Below, one piece after another: positions 47,267-57,802 of a stretch of 64,000 nucleotides of DNA. Below the pieces are notes generated by a model, which saw nothing but the letters and a program-made list of their open reading frames with translations, was not told the origin of the DNA and made no database searches. The translations under genes were made by a program, and so were the position numbers. The first letter of the stretch is position 1, and every line of letters starts with the position of its first letter. The stretch comes from an uncultured Granulosicoccaceae bacterium (GTDB lineage: Bacteria > Pseudomonadota > Gammaproteobacteria > Granulosicoccales > Granulosicoccaceae): NCBI GenBank assembly GCA_937951345.1, contig CALFCF010000051.1, positions 62,001-126,000 on the forward strand, read 5' to 3'.

Positions 47267-49057
47267 GTGGAATCTCTAATGCACAACGTGGAAATACTGT
47301 CCCTGGTATCCAATGTAGGACAGGCAGAGACGCTTGCCAGCTATCTCAGTGAAGCCGAAGTACCCAATCACCAGTTCTGGGTGGAAGACCATTATAGCTT
47401 CGCCCGCGAACTGGGCCGTCGCCGCTGGGGTCTGGTCATTCTGGCAATCGATACCAAGCGCGATCATATTCCAGCCTGCATCCTGCGCTACCCTGACACC
47501 CCGTTTCTTGCGATTGTCCCGCGCCGGCGGCAACACCTGATTGACGAGCTCCTTGATTATGGTGTGATCGATGTCAGCTCGTTTTCGAACCATCGTCGAC
47601 TTCAACACACCATTGCACGGGCATTGCGTGAAGCCGCAGCCAATCAACAGCACAATCTGATGGCGCGAACTTATCGTGAGCATGAAACGCTGTTGAGCAG
47701 TCTTTTGCATAACCTCGACGAACCCATTGCTTTCGTACATCAGGGCGCGCATAGCTATGCAAATCCTGCCTATTTACGCGCACTGGGGCTAGCCAATGAC
47801 ACCGAAGCCACGGCTACACCGTTACTCGATTTAATTGCTACGCGCGATCGAAAACGAATGAATAAGCTCCTGCGCGATTTGCAAAACAGAAAATTACTGT
47901 CAGCCGAGTTACAGACAAGAATCAGACAGAGCAACGGTAACGTGACGCAAGTAAAGTTTCAGTTAGAACAAAAACATTACCAGGGTGAGTCTGTTACCCA
48001 GATTCGCGTTAAACCCTGTAGCCCTAAACTTTCAAACAACGCCCCCGGGACAAATCACGGCAGACAGCTAACCCCTTTCGTCAACCAACCGGGTGCGTCG
48101 GAAAACGATCTGGTCACGCCGCTTACCGCATGGGCAGAAGTGGCTTCTGACTCACTTCGAGGGGCAAAATTACAGATTGCTGTGCGATCGATCGATACCG
48201 CTACTGCAGTTTCTGGTGGGGAGGCCCGACGTTCATCATCGACAAGGTTTTCACTTGCACCTGAACTGCAAACGACTGCAGACAGCGTCCAAAGTGTCGA
48301 AAAACTAATTGCCGATTTGAGGCGACTCGATCTGCTGGACGGTTTCGATCAATGGTTACTTTACAACGCAGCTTCGTCACTGGCGAAGCGCTTGCAGAAA
48401 CAGGAAAATTGCTATTTTTACGTCAACCTCTTTAGCAAAGGAAAGCAGCTACAAACACTCGCTGATTGGTTGCCACAATTAATCGGTAAATTTCAACTAC
48501 CTGAAAATCGACTTAACCTGATTGTAGATATCGATGGACTGACTGACCTGAAAGAACAGTCGATGCAGATAGTAAATTCCCTTCGTGCGGTGGGTGTCGG
48601 TGTAGGCTCGGTTGAAACGATATACGGCAACGATTCAAATACCCATTTGGAGCTGATGCGTCATTCGCAAGAAAGACACAACAACATTGCAGGTATTAGC
48701 TCAAAAACAAGCGCAAGCGTAAACACCGTCGGGATGCCAGTCGACTTTAAACTGCTTGAAGCTTACAGGCTCGACACTGAGACACTACCTTCAACAGCCA
48801 GACACAACCCCAAACCCAATGGCCTCAATGGCCTGGTTGAACCTGAAACATCTGGCCGACCTACGGCTACGGCGACGTTCAATTTGCAAAAGCCGAATGC
48901 AGACGGCGTTCCTGATTCCAGGTACCACCCGCTTAGCGACGAAATAGCCTCTAAAAGCAATACCGACTCAGATACGTATCAGGATTCAGCTAAGGAGTCC
49001 CTGGATCTGACTTTGGCGATTGTCAGGCCACTAGCCAAACCGGCGACTATCAGCTGA
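47267..49057 (+). CDS. FimX-like signalling protein with a truncated, degenerate EAL domain
   Basis: A 596-residue protein. Residues about 5-110 resemble a receiver or FimX-type N-terminal domain (VEILSLVSNVGQAETL, WGLVILAID). Residues about 135-250 are PAS-like (LLSSLLHNLDEPIAFVHQG, YLRALGL). From about 340 to 470 the pattern of an EAL domain is seen: FDQWLLYNAASSLAKRL, CYFYVNLFSKG, RLNLIVDIDG. The EAL, DDFGTG and KIDGSF catalytic motifs are absent and the domain stops early. The last 100 residues are low-complexity. It probably binds c-di-GMP or a partner rather than hydrolysing it (inference). GTG 47267 or ATG 47279 may be the start. Confidence 0.65.
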   Translation: MESLMHNVEILSLVSNVGQAETLASYLSEAEVPNHQFWVEDHYSFARELGRRRWGLVILAIDTKRDHIPACILRYPDTPFLAIVPRRRQHLIDELLDYGVIDVSSFSNHRRLQHTIARALREAAANQQHNLMARTYREHETLLSSLLHNLDEPIAFVHQGAHSYANPAYLRALGLANDTEATATPLLDLIATRDRKRMNKLLRDLQNRKLLSAELQTRIRQSNGNVTQVKFQLEQKHYQGESVTQIRVKPCSPKLSNNAPGTNHGRQLTPFVNQPGASENDLVTPLTAWAEVASDSLRGAKLQIAVRSIDTATAVSGGEARRSSSTRFSLAPELQTTADSVQSVEKLIADLRRLDLLDGFDQWLLYNAASSLAKRLQKQENCYFYVNLFSKGKQLQTLADWLPQLIGKFQLPENRLNLIVDIDGLTDLKEQSMQIVNSLRAVGVGVGSVETIYGNDSNTHLELMRHSQERHNNIAGISSKTSASVNTVGMPVDFKLLEAYRLDTETLPSTARHNPKPNGLNGLVEPETSGRPTATATFNLQKPNADGVPDSRYHPLSDEIASKSNTDSDTYQDSAKESLDLTLAIVRPLAKPATIS

Positions 49058-49501
49058 ATTCCTTTCGACTGGCTGCATAGCTGTTGCAGTGGTATTAAAC
49101 ACATTCCGCCGCCAACAGGCAGTGTACCGTCGGAAAATAGCATTCTGTTAACACATTTCACTGTACCTTTACGGCATAATAAGATGCAGTTGAGTAGCCC
49201 GACATGCTCCGGTACCCGGCTTCATGATCACAGTTGTGCTTTTCAGATACCCATCCAAACGTTTAACACGTTGTATTTGGACAGTTGCGATTGTTTGCAG
49301 ATTTTGTGTAATGTATCAGCCACCGCTTAAATCAGGGTTGACCGGTTTCTTCCCTAAATTCAGTTTCAACGTAGTCACATGCTGCGTTGTTATATGCCAC
49401 ATAGGTGTAAGGGTACTTTGCACTACTTTTAATACGAGTCCCGTCATCCAGAGACTCATGTCTGGTGAAATATAGACGCATCCACATCGCGGCAGATTCT
49501 T
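49058..49501. other. Intergenic region, 444 bp
   Basis: No RNA gene, terminator or promoter could be assigned. An 83-codon plus-strand frame at 49224-49475 is rich in Cys, Val and Arg without protein-like periodicity and is not called. Confidence 0.4.
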
Positions 49502-50008
49502 ATGTTACGAACAACAATAACTCAAGCAAGCTTGTTGCTAGCTTTAACAGCGCTTTTACTGACACCACTGGTGCATTCCAACACAGACGACTCGGTTGTA
49601 CTTGTTGTCAGCGGTAAGCACGGTGTTGAGACTCAACAAGAACCGCTGGAAATAACATTCTCGCAACTCAAGGGTTTGCCCTCAGAAACCATAACAACAT
49701 CAACGCCATGGACAGAGGGTATCGTGACATGGGAAGGCGTTCGTGTAAGCACACTTATGGCATACCTGAAAACGCCGTCAATGCGATTTAAGGCCAGCGC
49801 ACTCGATGGCTATGAGATTATGTTTGAAGGCGTTGATATCGAGAAGTACCCGATAATTATCGCTTACAAAAAAGATGGAGAATACATGTCGGTACGCAAG
49901 CTTGGCCCTCTCTGGATAATGTTTCCATTCGATGACTATAAGGAACTTAGTCCCGCAAAATTCAGAAATTTGGCTGTGTGGCAACTCACTTCAATAGAAA
50001 TCCTTTGA
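49502..50008 (+). CDS. Periplasmic molybdopterin-binding-domain-like protein
   Basis: A 168-residue protein. A signal peptide (SLLLALTALLLTPLVHS) precedes a domain like the oxidoreductase molybdopterin-binding fold: ITFSQLKGLPSETI, WEGVRVSTLMAYL, LDGYEIMFEGVDIEKYPIIIAYKKDGEYM (in pieces), and a C-terminal GPLWIMFPFDD. The molybdenum-ligating cysteine of true sulfite oxidases is absent; no cysteine occurs in the mature part. It is thus probably a ligand-binding or sensing protein, not an enzyme. The stop codon overlaps the beginning of the hybrid kinase gene, which indicates a functional pair. Confidence 0.75.
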   Translation: MLRTTITQASLLLALTALLLTPLVHSNTDDSVVLVVSGKHGVETQQEPLEITFSQLKGLPSETITTSTPWTEGIVTWEGVRVSTLMAYLKTPSMRFKASALDGYEIMFEGVDIEKYPIIIAYKKDGEYMSVRKLGPLWIMFPFDDYKELSPAKFRNLAVWQLTSIEIL

Positions 50009-51924
50009 ATCAACGCAACCTCATAATAACCGGTATTGTCGGAGCACTTCTAAGTGCTTTGCTGCTTATTTACGTTACGCTACAGATTGAAAAATCTCAA
50101 CGAGATGTAGCCTGGACATACAGCGGCTCGGGGTTGTCTTTGCTCCAGTTCAATACGCAAAATTCAATTAATACATTGCGTTTATCAGAAGCACTTTTTA
50201 ACTATCGTATCAATACAGATGAGAGTAAGAATTCAGAACTGCGCGCAGCATATCTACAGGAATTCGACATTGTCTGGAGCGCCACTGTATATCTGAAACA
50301 GTTCGATTCGATAACAGAGTATCCCGAACTGGTAAAATTCAGAAACAGTTCGAGAGAGACTCTTGAATCACTCGATCCACTGATGCAACCTGATATCGTG
50401 CTGACAGAAGACCAGCTCGATGAGGTCAACAGCAGTATCAAAGCACTTTCCACGTTGAACTCCAATGTTTCTGCCGCGCACTTGAGTCGAATTGCAAATA
50501 GAAGCCTGGAGCTTAATGCTGCAATCGCCCGACTACAGACACTGGCTCACCTTTTGGTGCTTGTATTCATTGCGTCACTGGTCATCACCGGCTACGTAAT
50601 CTGGCGAATGCTCCAACAGGAACGCGCACAAGCCGAAAAACTCAAACTGGCTCACCTGCAACAAAAAGTATTGGTAAACGACTTGCGCAGTGGCGAAGCT
50701 GAGAAACGTGCTAAAAGTCAGTTTCTCGCTGCGGTCAGTCATGACTTACGACAGCCATTGCACGCTCTGGGACTCTTCCTGAACTCGCTTGAAAAAAACG
50801 TTACGGGTGACGAAGGTCATAAAATTCTGGGTAAGATTCGCTCGTCAACCTCGGCACTCAACGGATTGTTCAACGGCATGCTGGATATATCCCGGTTGGA
50901 TGCGGGCGTTGTCGAGGTCGAACAAACTCAGATTTCTTTGAACAAACTGTTTCGTCTATTACGCGAGGAATACCGTGAAGCAGCTATGGAGCAGAACGTT
51001 ACACTGACGATCGAATCTACTGATCTGTACGTCTATTCTGACCAGCTACTGCTTACCAGAATTCTGCGTAATTTACTCGAAAATGCACTGCTGCATGCCC
51101 CGTCCTCGCACGTTACTCTGGAAGTCCGAACCCGCGAAACCAAAGATACAGAACGGGTAGCCGGAAACGATGACAGCAACAAATCAGTTCAACCCGACTC
51201 AGCGCCTGATAACGGTTCGAAGAATGTAGAGATAAGAGTCTCTGATACCGGCCCCGGTATTCCTGAAAAACTTCGCGAAGTAGTCTTTTCTGAATACTAT
51301 CAATTAAACAATCCGGAGCGCGACCGAAACAAAGGCCTCGGGCTCGGGTTGTCAATCGTTAAGCGATTGTCCAATCTCATGGGGCATGATCTTACCCTTT
51401 CATCAAATGAGCACGGCGGCAGTGTTTTTACGATTCGTCTGTCGCAAAGTGAGGCACCAGCGATACCGGGAGGCGCCTACACATCCCCTGACGACAGTAC
51501 TGTGTCAGACCTGCTGCAGGGTTTGAACGTAATAGTCATTGATGATGAAAAAGACATTCGTGAAGGCATGGCAGTAACGCTCGACAATGCCGGATGTATG
51601 GTTCGCACCTGTGAATCAGCTGATCAGGCGCGCGATCTGTTGGTTAGTGAAGATCTGGTACCCGATTTAATAATCGCCGACTACCGGCTTCGCGAAGATA
51701 AAACCGGCAGCCAGGCGGTCGAGCAGCTCAGAGAAGAACTAAACGAAGACGTTCCTGCTTTATTGATCACAGGCGACACATCTGCGATACGTGTTCGGGA
51801 AGCAAAAGCGTCTGGAATTCGCTTATTACACAAGCCCGTTCTCCCGGAAGAGCTTTTACGGGTTATGAGCGAAGTAGTGACGCATCCTATCGAGGTTCAG
51901 CCCGATATTCTCCGGCAAGCTTGA
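49978..51924 (+). CDS. Hybrid sensor histidine kinase with C-terminal receiver domain
   Basis: A 648-residue membrane kinase. Two transmembrane segments (about 15-36 and 188-209) enclose a helical periplasmic sensor of about 150 residues. A HisKA domain has H255 in SHDLRQPLHAL. The ATPase domain carries LLENALLHA (N box), DTGPGIP (G1) and GLGLGLSIVKRL (G2), with a 30-residue polar insertion before G1. The receiver (about 515-635) has the acidic pair in VIDDEKDI, phospho-acceptor D568 in LIIADYRL and Lys in LLHKPV. No output domain is present, so a separate regulator or phosphotransfer protein is needed. GTG 49978 overlaps the upstream gene by 31 bp; TTG 50005 is an alternative. Confidence 0.9.
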   Translation: MATHFNRNPLNQRNLIITGIVGALLSALLLIYVTLQIEKSQRDVAWTYSGSGLSLLQFNTQNSINTLRLSEALFNYRINTDESKNSELRAAYLQEFDIVWSATVYLKQFDSITEYPELVKFRNSSRETLESLDPLMQPDIVLTEDQLDEVNSSIKALSTLNSNVSAAHLSRIANRSLELNAAIARLQTLAHLLVLVFIASLVITGYVIWRMLQQERAQAEKLKLAHLQQKVLVNDLRSGEAEKRAKSQFLAAVSHDLRQPLHALGLFLNSLEKNVTGDEGHKILGKIRSSTSALNGLFNGMLDISRLDAGVVEVEQTQISLNKLFRLLREEYREAAMEQNVTLTIESTDLYVYSDQLLLTRILRNLLENALLHAPSSHVTLEVRTRETKDTERVAGNDDSNKSVQPDSAPDNGSKNVEIRVSDTGPGIPEKLREVVFSEYYQLNNPERDRNKGLGLGLSIVKRLSNLMGHDLTLSSNEHGGSVFTIRLSQSEAPAIPGGAYTSPDDSTVSDLLQGLNVIVIDDEKDIREGMAVTLDNAGCMVRTCESADQARDLLVSEDLVPDLIIADYRLREDKTGSQAVEQLREELNEDVPALLITGDTSAIRVREAKASGIRLLHKPVLPEELLRVMSEVVTHPIEVQPDILRQA

Positions 51925-51952
51925 GTACATACCCTAGTTACACCTTAATCTC

Positions 51953-51997
51953 ATAACAACTCCCCGCTACCGCAAAGCGATAACAGGGAGTCGTTAT
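51953..51997. terminator. Hairpin between the hybrid kinase and hsp20 (bidirectional)
   Basis: Outer stem ATAAC-A-ACTCCC pairs with GGGAGT-C-GTTAT, and an inner CGCT/AGCG pairing closes the loop. It lies between the convergent kinase and hsp20 genes and could terminate both. There is no long T-run on either side. Confidence 0.55.
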
Positions 51998-52079
51998 ACT
52001 TCTCGTTTCTGACCTTTAGTTTTCAAAGCTTAAGCCAACGCGTTAGCATGGCTTTCTAATCAACATAAGCGTCAACAAA

Positions 52080-52544
52080 TCAGGCTGCAGCCAGCCGGTC
52101 TGTTTCAGTTACACTACTATCGGCTTTCATACTTCCGATAGCAATCTTCTTCGGCTTCATCGCTTCCGGAATCTCCTTGACCAAAGTAATGTGCAGCAGA
52201 CCGTTGCTAAGTTCAGCATCGACAACTTCGACATGATCAGCTAACTGGAACTTGCGCTCAAAAGAACGTTTGGCTATTCCACGATGCAAGTAGTTCTGTT
52301 CGCCATCGTCGTCGCGCTTACCGCGAACACTTAGTACGCCACGCTCTGTTTGAATATCAAGCTCGGCTTCAGAGAATCCAGCTACAGCTAACGTTATTCG
52401 GTATTTTCCTTCTTCTATCGACTCAATGTCGTAAGGTGGATATGAGTTAGTCGCACCCTGTTGCATTGCTGAATCAAGTATATTGAACAGGCTGTCAAAA
52501 CCAACAGTGTTTCGGTACAAAGGTGAAAAATCAATTGCGTTCAT
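52080..52544 (-). CDS. Small heat-shock protein (Hsp20/IbpA type)
   Basis: A 154-residue ATP-independent chaperone. An N-terminal arm (DFSPLYRNTVGFDSLFNIL) is like IbpA/IbpB, the alpha-crystallin domain spans about residues 35-130 (YRITLAVAGFSEAELDIQ, GVLSVRGKRDDD, GLLHITLVKEIPE), and the C-terminal IAI is the IXI anchor motif. AGGAGA stands eight bases before ATG 52544. A sigma32-type promoter lies about 95 bp upstream. It holds unfolding proteins for later refolding. Confidence 0.93.
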   Translation of the reverse strand: MNAIDFSPLYRNTVGFDSLFNILDSAMQQGATNSYPPYDIESIEEGKYRITLAVAGFSEAELDIQTERGVLSVRGKRDDDGEQNYLHRGIAKRSFERKFQLADHVEVVDAELSNGLLHITLVKEIPEAMKPKKIAIGSMKADSSVTETDRLAAA

Positions 52545-52968
52545 TGCATATTCTCCTGTGAAGCAATATGAGCATTAAAGGATTAATGCCGGTAACGACC
52601 TGACATGCAGCGTCGTCATCGACAACAACAACATCAGGGCATTACAGGAGATTTCAAGACTTGCAAGATATAAATAGGTATCGCTTTGCGTTGCTTGGTA
52701 TACGCTTCACGAATATTAGTGACTGATAAATCGATGTTTGTGCCGGGTATTTTTCACCATTTAATTACCGTCTGATTAACGTTTTTTGAAGTGACCGGCA
52801 AAATAAGTAATTGATGACTTCTTGTGCAAATTTACACTATTGAAATCGCACAACACGCCCTTAAATTACGTTGGTTGGAGCTAAAATTCAGGCATCCACA
52901 GTTAAAGGTTTTAACAGGTAGGTTATAACAGAGAAATTGATTAAACCTTAAAGACGATAATACCCGTT
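52545..52968. other. Intergenic region upstream of hsp20, 424 bp
   Basis: It contains the hsp20 ribosome-binding site and the sigma32-type promoter at 52633-52658. The remaining part up to the GFA-family stop is AT-rich with no gene or hairpin that I could support. Confidence 0.5.
52633..52658 (-). promoter_or_regulatory. Heat-shock (sigma32-type) promoter of hsp20
   Basis: Read on the minus strand, CTTGAAA (52658-52652) is an exact sigma32 -35 box, followed after 12 bp by CCCTGAT (52639-52633), a fair match to the CCCCAT -10 box. Confidence 0.6.
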
Positions 52969-53397
52969 TTATTTTTTCGGGGGTGGTGGTGGCATTTCGT
53001 CGAAATTCGGCACCTTATCCGTTGTAATATCCCATTCAGGACGTTGGCTGCAATAGACAACAAAGTCCGGTGCAAACCAATTGTTATCGTCAGCACAACC
53101 CACATGCACACCGACAATACCCGGCCTTGCCGTGATTTCGTTATAGATTCTGGAGCCACACTCAGGGCAAAAATAGCGCCTGTTGACGTTGCCGCTATCC
53201 GCTTCTGTGTCAAACGATTTAAGCTCACCTTTGACATTAAATTGCTCTGACTTGAAAAACGCATTGTTGATGTGACCAGTCCCGGTTGCCCGCTGACAGT
53301 CTTTGCAATGGCATTGACCCATACGCGCCGGCTGCCCGGTTAATGTAAAAGTCACGTTGCCACACAAGCATCTTCCTTCGGTTAATAATTCGCTCAT
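52969..53397 (-). CDS. GFA-family (CENP-V/glutathione-dependent formaldehyde-activating-like) zinc protein
   Basis: A 142-residue protein with the GFA fold's two cysteine clusters: GRCLCGNVTF near residue 8, CHCKDCQRATG near 30 and FCPECGSRIYNE near 75. These bind two zinc ions. The C-terminus ends in a proline run followed by two lysines. Members are named after glutathione-dependent formaldehyde-activating enzyme, but most, including this one, have no proven activity. ATG at 53397; on the same strand as parC, 155 bp downstream of it. Confidence 0.88.
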   Translation of the reverse strand: MSELLTEGRCLCGNVTFTLTGQPARMGQCHCKDCQRATGTGHINNAFFKSEQFNVKGELKSFDTEADSGNVNRRYFCPECGSRIYNEITARPGIVGVHVGCADDNNWFAPDFVVYCSQRPEWDITTDKVPNFDEMPPPPPKK

Positions 53398-53552
53398 CTA
53401 TGTTTGCCTCTTTAGATCAAATTTTGATCCGGCTTGTTCACGATCCGGACGCTATCTGGATGTAAATACGGGTTTGCAGGTTACCGTTTGTCAAAAGAAT
53501 AACCTCAAAAATACTCGAAAACTGAATTCCGCTAATATTCCAATCCGGATGA

Positions 53553-55784
53553 CTATTCGATCTCTAATTGCTGTACAGATTGAAAGCCACGTGGCAGTTT
53601 ACGACCACGCTGCCCCCGTTCGCCGAGGTAATTATCCAGTTCAGCATACTTGATAGTGGTGTGACGCTTACCGCTATAGATACGTAATTTCGCACCAACA
53701 GGTACAACAGCCACGGCAATCATGGATTCGAGGCCATCGCGAAACTTTTTGCCCGGTATACCAAACAGTCTGTTACCTTTACCGCGCGACATTTCCGGCA
53801 CATCTGCGAGCGGGAACACCAGCATACTGCCATTGCTGGAAACAACCGCAACCCGATCGGTTGCTACATCAGTTATTTTTACCGACGGTAGGACATCCGC
53901 ACCCTGTGGCACACTGACCACCGCTTTGCCTGATTTGTTTCGACTTTGCAGATTGCCAAGCTTGCCTACAAATCCGTAGCCCGCGCTGGTAGAAAACAGG
54001 TAACTCGTGTCATCTGCACCCATCATCACACTGACAAAGCTGGCACCATCAGGCGGCTTCAAACGACCACTGATTGGCTCACCCAGCCCGCGTGCTGACG
54101 GAAATCCGTGTGCCGGCACACAATAGACACGTCCGGTTGAGTCCAGAAACATCGCAGACGCATTAGTACGACCCTGTGCGGCACTCTGAAAATTATCACC
54201 ACTTTTGTAATGCAACGAGGATGGATCAACATCAAATCCTTTGGCTGCACGTACCCAACCACGCTCCGACAGAATAACCGTAACGGGTTCGCTGGGAACC
54301 AGATCGCTCTCTGACATTGCCTGCGCAGCGTCGCGCTTGACGATTGGCGAGCGTCTGTCGTCACCATAAATTTCGATATCTTCCTTGAGTTCGTTTTTAA
54401 CCAACGTACGCAAGCGTCGGTCAGAACCCAGCGTCGCTTGCAAACCATCACGCTCTTCGATAAGCGCTGTTTGCTCGTTCTGAATTTTCATTTCTTCAAG
54501 TTGCGCCAGATGACGCAGCTTGAGCTCGAGTATGGCTTCGGCCTGCTCATCTGAAATACCGAAGCGCTTCATCAAAACCGGCTTGGGTTCGTCGTTGTTG
54601 CGGATAATCTCGATAACCTCGTCGATATTGAGGTAGGCAACCATCAAACCCTCAAGAATATGCAGCCGCTTTTCAACACGATCAAGGCGCCACTGCAATT
54701 TTTTTCTAACAGTCTCGATGCGGTATTCCAACCACTCCTTTAATATAACGCGAAGATTCTTGACCTGCGGGCGTCCGTTCAAGCCAATCATGTTCATGTT
54801 GACCCGGTATGTTCGCTCCAGATCAGTGGTTGCAAATAAATGCTGCATAACCTCATCCTTGTCAATGCGGTTGCTGCGTGGCGATATAACAAGTCGTGTC
54901 GGATTTTCATGATCAGATTCGTCGCGCAAGTCCTCGATCATCGGCAACTTTTTAGCCAGCATTTGCGCTGCAATCTGTTCAAGAATTTTAGAACCGGAAA
55001 CCTGAAACGGCAGTTCGGTTACGACAATGTCAGGGCCTTCAGCACGATACACGGCTCGCATACGTAACGAACCATGACCAGTCTCGTAGATTTCGGTTAT
55101 TTCATCCTGTGATGAAATAACTTCAGCGGCAGTTGGGAAATCCGGCCCCTTGACATGCTGCATTAAATCAGCAACGGTCGCTTTCGGCTTTTCCAACAGA
55201 TGCACACAGGCAGCGCCCACTTCGCGTAAATTATGCGGCGGTATATCCGTTGCCATTCCCACTGCGATACCGGTCGTGCTGTTCAACAGGATATTCGGCA
55301 AACGCGACGGCAGTAACGTGGGCTCTTTGAGTGTGCCGTCGAAATTCGGCGCCCAATCAACCGTCCCCTGATCCAGCTCCTGCAGCAGAGATTTAGCAAA
55401 ACGCGTTAGTCGCGATTCTGTGTAGCGCATGGCGGCAAAGGATTTCGGATCATCCTGCGACCCCCAGTTGCCCTGACCATCGACCAGCGGATAGCGATAG
55501 GTAAACGGTTGGGCCATTAATACCATCGCTTCATAGCAGGCGGAATCACCGTGCGGATGATATTTTCCAAGCACATCCCCCACCGTACGCGCAGACTTTT
55601 TGTGTTTCGATGCAGCCGATAAGCCCAATTCAGACATTGCATAAACAATGCGTCGCTGCACCGGTTTTAGCCCATCGCTTATATGCGGCAGTGCACGATC
55701 GAGAATGACATACATCGAATAATCAAGATATGCTTTCTCGGTGTATTCGCTTAACGGTAGTTCTTCTATTTCAGTATCAGCCAT
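53553..55784 (-). CDS. parC: DNA topoisomerase IV subunit A
   Basis: A 743-residue type IIA topoisomerase subunit, similar in length to E. coli ParC (752). [19 protein letters not shown] has Ser81 and Glu85, quinolone-susceptible-type residues, and the catalytic tyrosine is Y121 in AAMRYTESR. The C-terminal domain lacks a GyrA box and is short, which separates it from GyrA. It decatenates daughter chromosomes with ParE. parE itself is not in the window, but a ParE-like TOPRIM protein is encoded 2 kb away on the opposite strand. Follows pgi by 64 bp. Confidence 0.96.
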   Translation of the reverse strand: MADTEIEELPLSEYTEKAYLDYSMYVILDRALPHISDGLKPVQRRIVYAMSELGLSAASKHKKSARTVGDVLGKYHPHGDSACYEAMVLMAQPFTYRYPLVDGQGNWGSQDDPKSFAAMRYTESRLTRFAKSLLQELDQGTVDWAPNFDGTLKEPTLLPSRLPNILLNSTTGIAVGMATDIPPHNLREVGAACVHLLEKPKATVADLMQHVKGPDFPTAAEVISSQDEITEIYETGHGSLRMRAVYRAEGPDIVVTELPFQVSGSKILEQIAAQMLAKKLPMIEDLRDESDHENPTRLVISPRSNRIDKDEVMQHLFATTDLERTYRVNMNMIGLNGRPQVKNLRVILKEWLEYRIETVRKKLQWRLDRVEKRLHILEGLMVAYLNIDEVIEIIRNNDEPKPVLMKRFGISDEQAEAILELKLRHLAQLEEMKIQNEQTALIEERDGLQATLGSDRRLRTLVKNELKEDIEIYGDDRRSPIVKRDAAQAMSESDLVPSEPVTVILSERGWVRAAKGFDVDPSSLHYKSGDNFQSAAQGRTNASAMFLDSTGRVYCVPAHGFPSARGLGEPISGRLKPPDGASFVSVMMGADDTSYLFSTSAGYGFVGKLGNLQSRNKSGKAVVSVPQGADVLPSVKITDVATDRVAVVSSNGSMLVFPLADVPEMSRGKGNRLFGIPGKKFRDGLESMIAVAVVPVGAKLRIYSGKRHTTIKYAELDNYLGERGQRGRKLPRGFQSVQQLEIE

Positions 55785-55848
55785 TGCACCAGCTTACAGA
55801 ATCGGGTTAAAAATTTCACTACGACAGAGGGAAAATTCGGGAGCGTGG

Positions 55849-57501
55849 TTAAGCCAGCGTATTTCGCCGTTTGACAATGCAGTTAATCAGTCCGTTGGTC
55901 GAGGCATCGTGAGCTGTAGCGCTTTTGCCAGCCTCAATCTCCTGCAACACCTGTTTGGCAAGCTGTTTACCCAACTCCACGCCCCATTGATCAAACGGGT
56001 TGATATCCCAAATGACTGACTCGACAAACACTTTATGCTCGTAAAGTGCGATCAGCGCACCAAGGGAGCGCGGGTCTATAGTCTCTAACAATAGGGTATT
56101 GGTCGGGCGATTGCCGGAGAATGTCTTGTGCCCGGACAAACGTTTTATCTCGCTATCGGAGGCTCCCTGATCCTTCATTTCCATTGCCAGCGTTTCACGA
56201 TCTTTGCCACGCATGAGTGCTTCAGTTTGCGCTATACAATTCGCCAGCAACATCGGATGGTGACGCCCTACGGGGTTAAGACTTTCAACCGGCACAATGA
56301 AGTCGGCTGGTATCAGATGAGTCCCCTGGTGAACAAGCTGGAAATAAGCGTGCTGACCATTAGTGCCCGGTTCACCCCACACAATGGGCCCTGTGTTGTG
56401 GGCAACAGCACCTCCATCGCGCATCGCAGACTTGCCGTTACTTTCCATCGTCAGTTGCTGTAGGTAAGCTGGAAAACGATGTAAGTACTGATCATACGGG
56501 GCTATCAAATGACTGACTGCACCAAAAAAATTCACATACCAGACAGTTAACAACGCCATGATTACCGGCATATTCTCAGTCAGCTTGGCACTCTGAAAAT
56601 GCAGATCCATATCATGCGCACCCTGCAGTAATTCCTCAAAGCGCTCAAAGCCAACCGCACAGGCGACTGACAAACCAATCGCAGACCAGAGCGAATAGCG
56701 GCCACCCACCCAATCCCAGAATGCAAACATATTGGATTCATCGATACCGAACGCGGTGACAGCATCCCGGTTGGTTGACAGTGCAACGAAATGCGAAGCG
56801 ACATGCTGCTTGTCTTTGGCGGACTCCAGAAACCAGTCACGTGCCGTGTGTGCATTGGCTAGCGTTTCCTGGGTCGTAAAGGTTTTTGATGCAATGATGA
56901 ACAACGTTGTTGCCGGATTAAGATTCTGCAGCGCTTTGGTGATATGACTACCATCCACATTGGATACAAAGTGCAACGACAGATTCGGTTTACAATAGCG
57001 GTGCAGCGCCTCTGTGACCATCTGTGGCCCGAGATCTGAACCACCAATACCTATATTGACAATATCGGTTATGGCCTCGCCGCTATACCCTTGCCACTGA
57101 CCGCTTCTGACAGCCTCGCTAAAGGTACTCATCTGCGACAGTACTCGACGGATGTCCGGCATGACATCCTGACCGGCAGTCATCACCGGACGATCAGAAC
57201 GATTGCGCAACGCTGTGTGTAAAGCGGCACGCTGCTCGGTGTTATTCACTGTCTCACCGGACATCAAATCGCTGATGCGATTTTGCAAATCCCGCTCTTT
57301 AGCCAGATTAACCAGTAGCGGTAACGTGTCGTTGCTAATACGGTTTTTGGAATAGTCAAGAAAGAGCCCAGCTGCTTGCATTGACAGATTGTCGAAGCGC
57401 CCGGTATCGCGCGCGAACATATCCAACATATGTTCACCTTTGATTTGCTGATAGTGATCAGCCAGTGGCTGCCAGGCATTCAGGGACATCAGGTCAGACA
57501 T
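55849..57501 (-). CDS. pgi: Glucose-6-phosphate isomerase
   Basis: A 550-residue enzyme, as in E. coli (549), interconverting glucose 6-phosphate and fructose 6-phosphate. Motifs: [15 protein letters not shown] near residue 149, [14 protein letters not shown] near 206, the PGI signature [15 protein letters not shown] near 268 and the catalytic-lysine signature [12 protein letters not shown] near 505. The start at ATG 57501 ([13 protein letters not shown]) is preferred; the open frame reaches 57561 with 20 residues unlike the family. First gene before parC on the minus strand, with 64 bp between them. Confidence 0.96.
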   Translation of the reverse strand: MSDLMSLNAWQPLADHYQQIKGEHMLDMFARDTGRFDNLSMQAAGLFLDYSKNRISNDTLPLLVNLAKERDLQNRISDLMSGETVNNTEQRAALHTALRNRSDRPVMTAGQDVMPDIRRVLSQMSTFSEAVRSGQWQGYSGEAITDIVNIGIGGSDLGPQMVTEALHRYCKPNLSLHFVSNVDGSHITKALQNLNPATTLFIIASKTFTTQETLANAHTARDWFLESAKDKQHVASHFVALSTNRDAVTAFGIDESNMFAFWDWVGGRYSLWSAIGLSVACAVGFERFEELLQGAHDMDLHFQSAKLTENMPVIMALLTVWYVNFFGAVSHLIAPYDQYLHRFPAYLQQLTMESNGKSAMRDGGAVAHNTGPIVWGEPGTNGQHAYFQLVHQGTHLIPADFIVPVESLNPVGRHHPMLLANCIAQTEALMRGKDRETLAMEMKDQGASDSEIKRLSGHKTFSGNRPTNTLLLETIDPRSLGALIALYEHKVFVESVIWDINPFDQWGVELGKQLAKQVLQEIEAGKSATAHDASTNGLINCIVKRRNTLA

Positions 57502-57802
57502 TAATCTATGCTCGCTCAGGTGGTTGGTGCTTGTTCGCGCTGTGTGCTTGCTGGATGACACCCATCGACCAACCGCATTGAACGATCGGCATCATCGGTT
57601 ATCGTTATTGTAGTGCAAGGTGTACAGCAAACTAGCCTGGCTCGACAGATGCCGGTAGCTATCACTGTGCATCCGGCAAAATATAGCCGCGGATAGCACC
57701 TCCGGATATTGACGGAATCGCTCTTATAGCGACACACTAGCCGTCAGGGTATCGCCTCATGCATGCCACTTTTCGAAACACGCTCGCCAACACAGGCACT
57801 CA

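Noticed and set aside
49224-49475. 83-codon plus-strand frame
   Set aside because: No ribosome-binding site, domain or helix pattern; it lies in a non-coding gap before the molybdopterin-fold gene.
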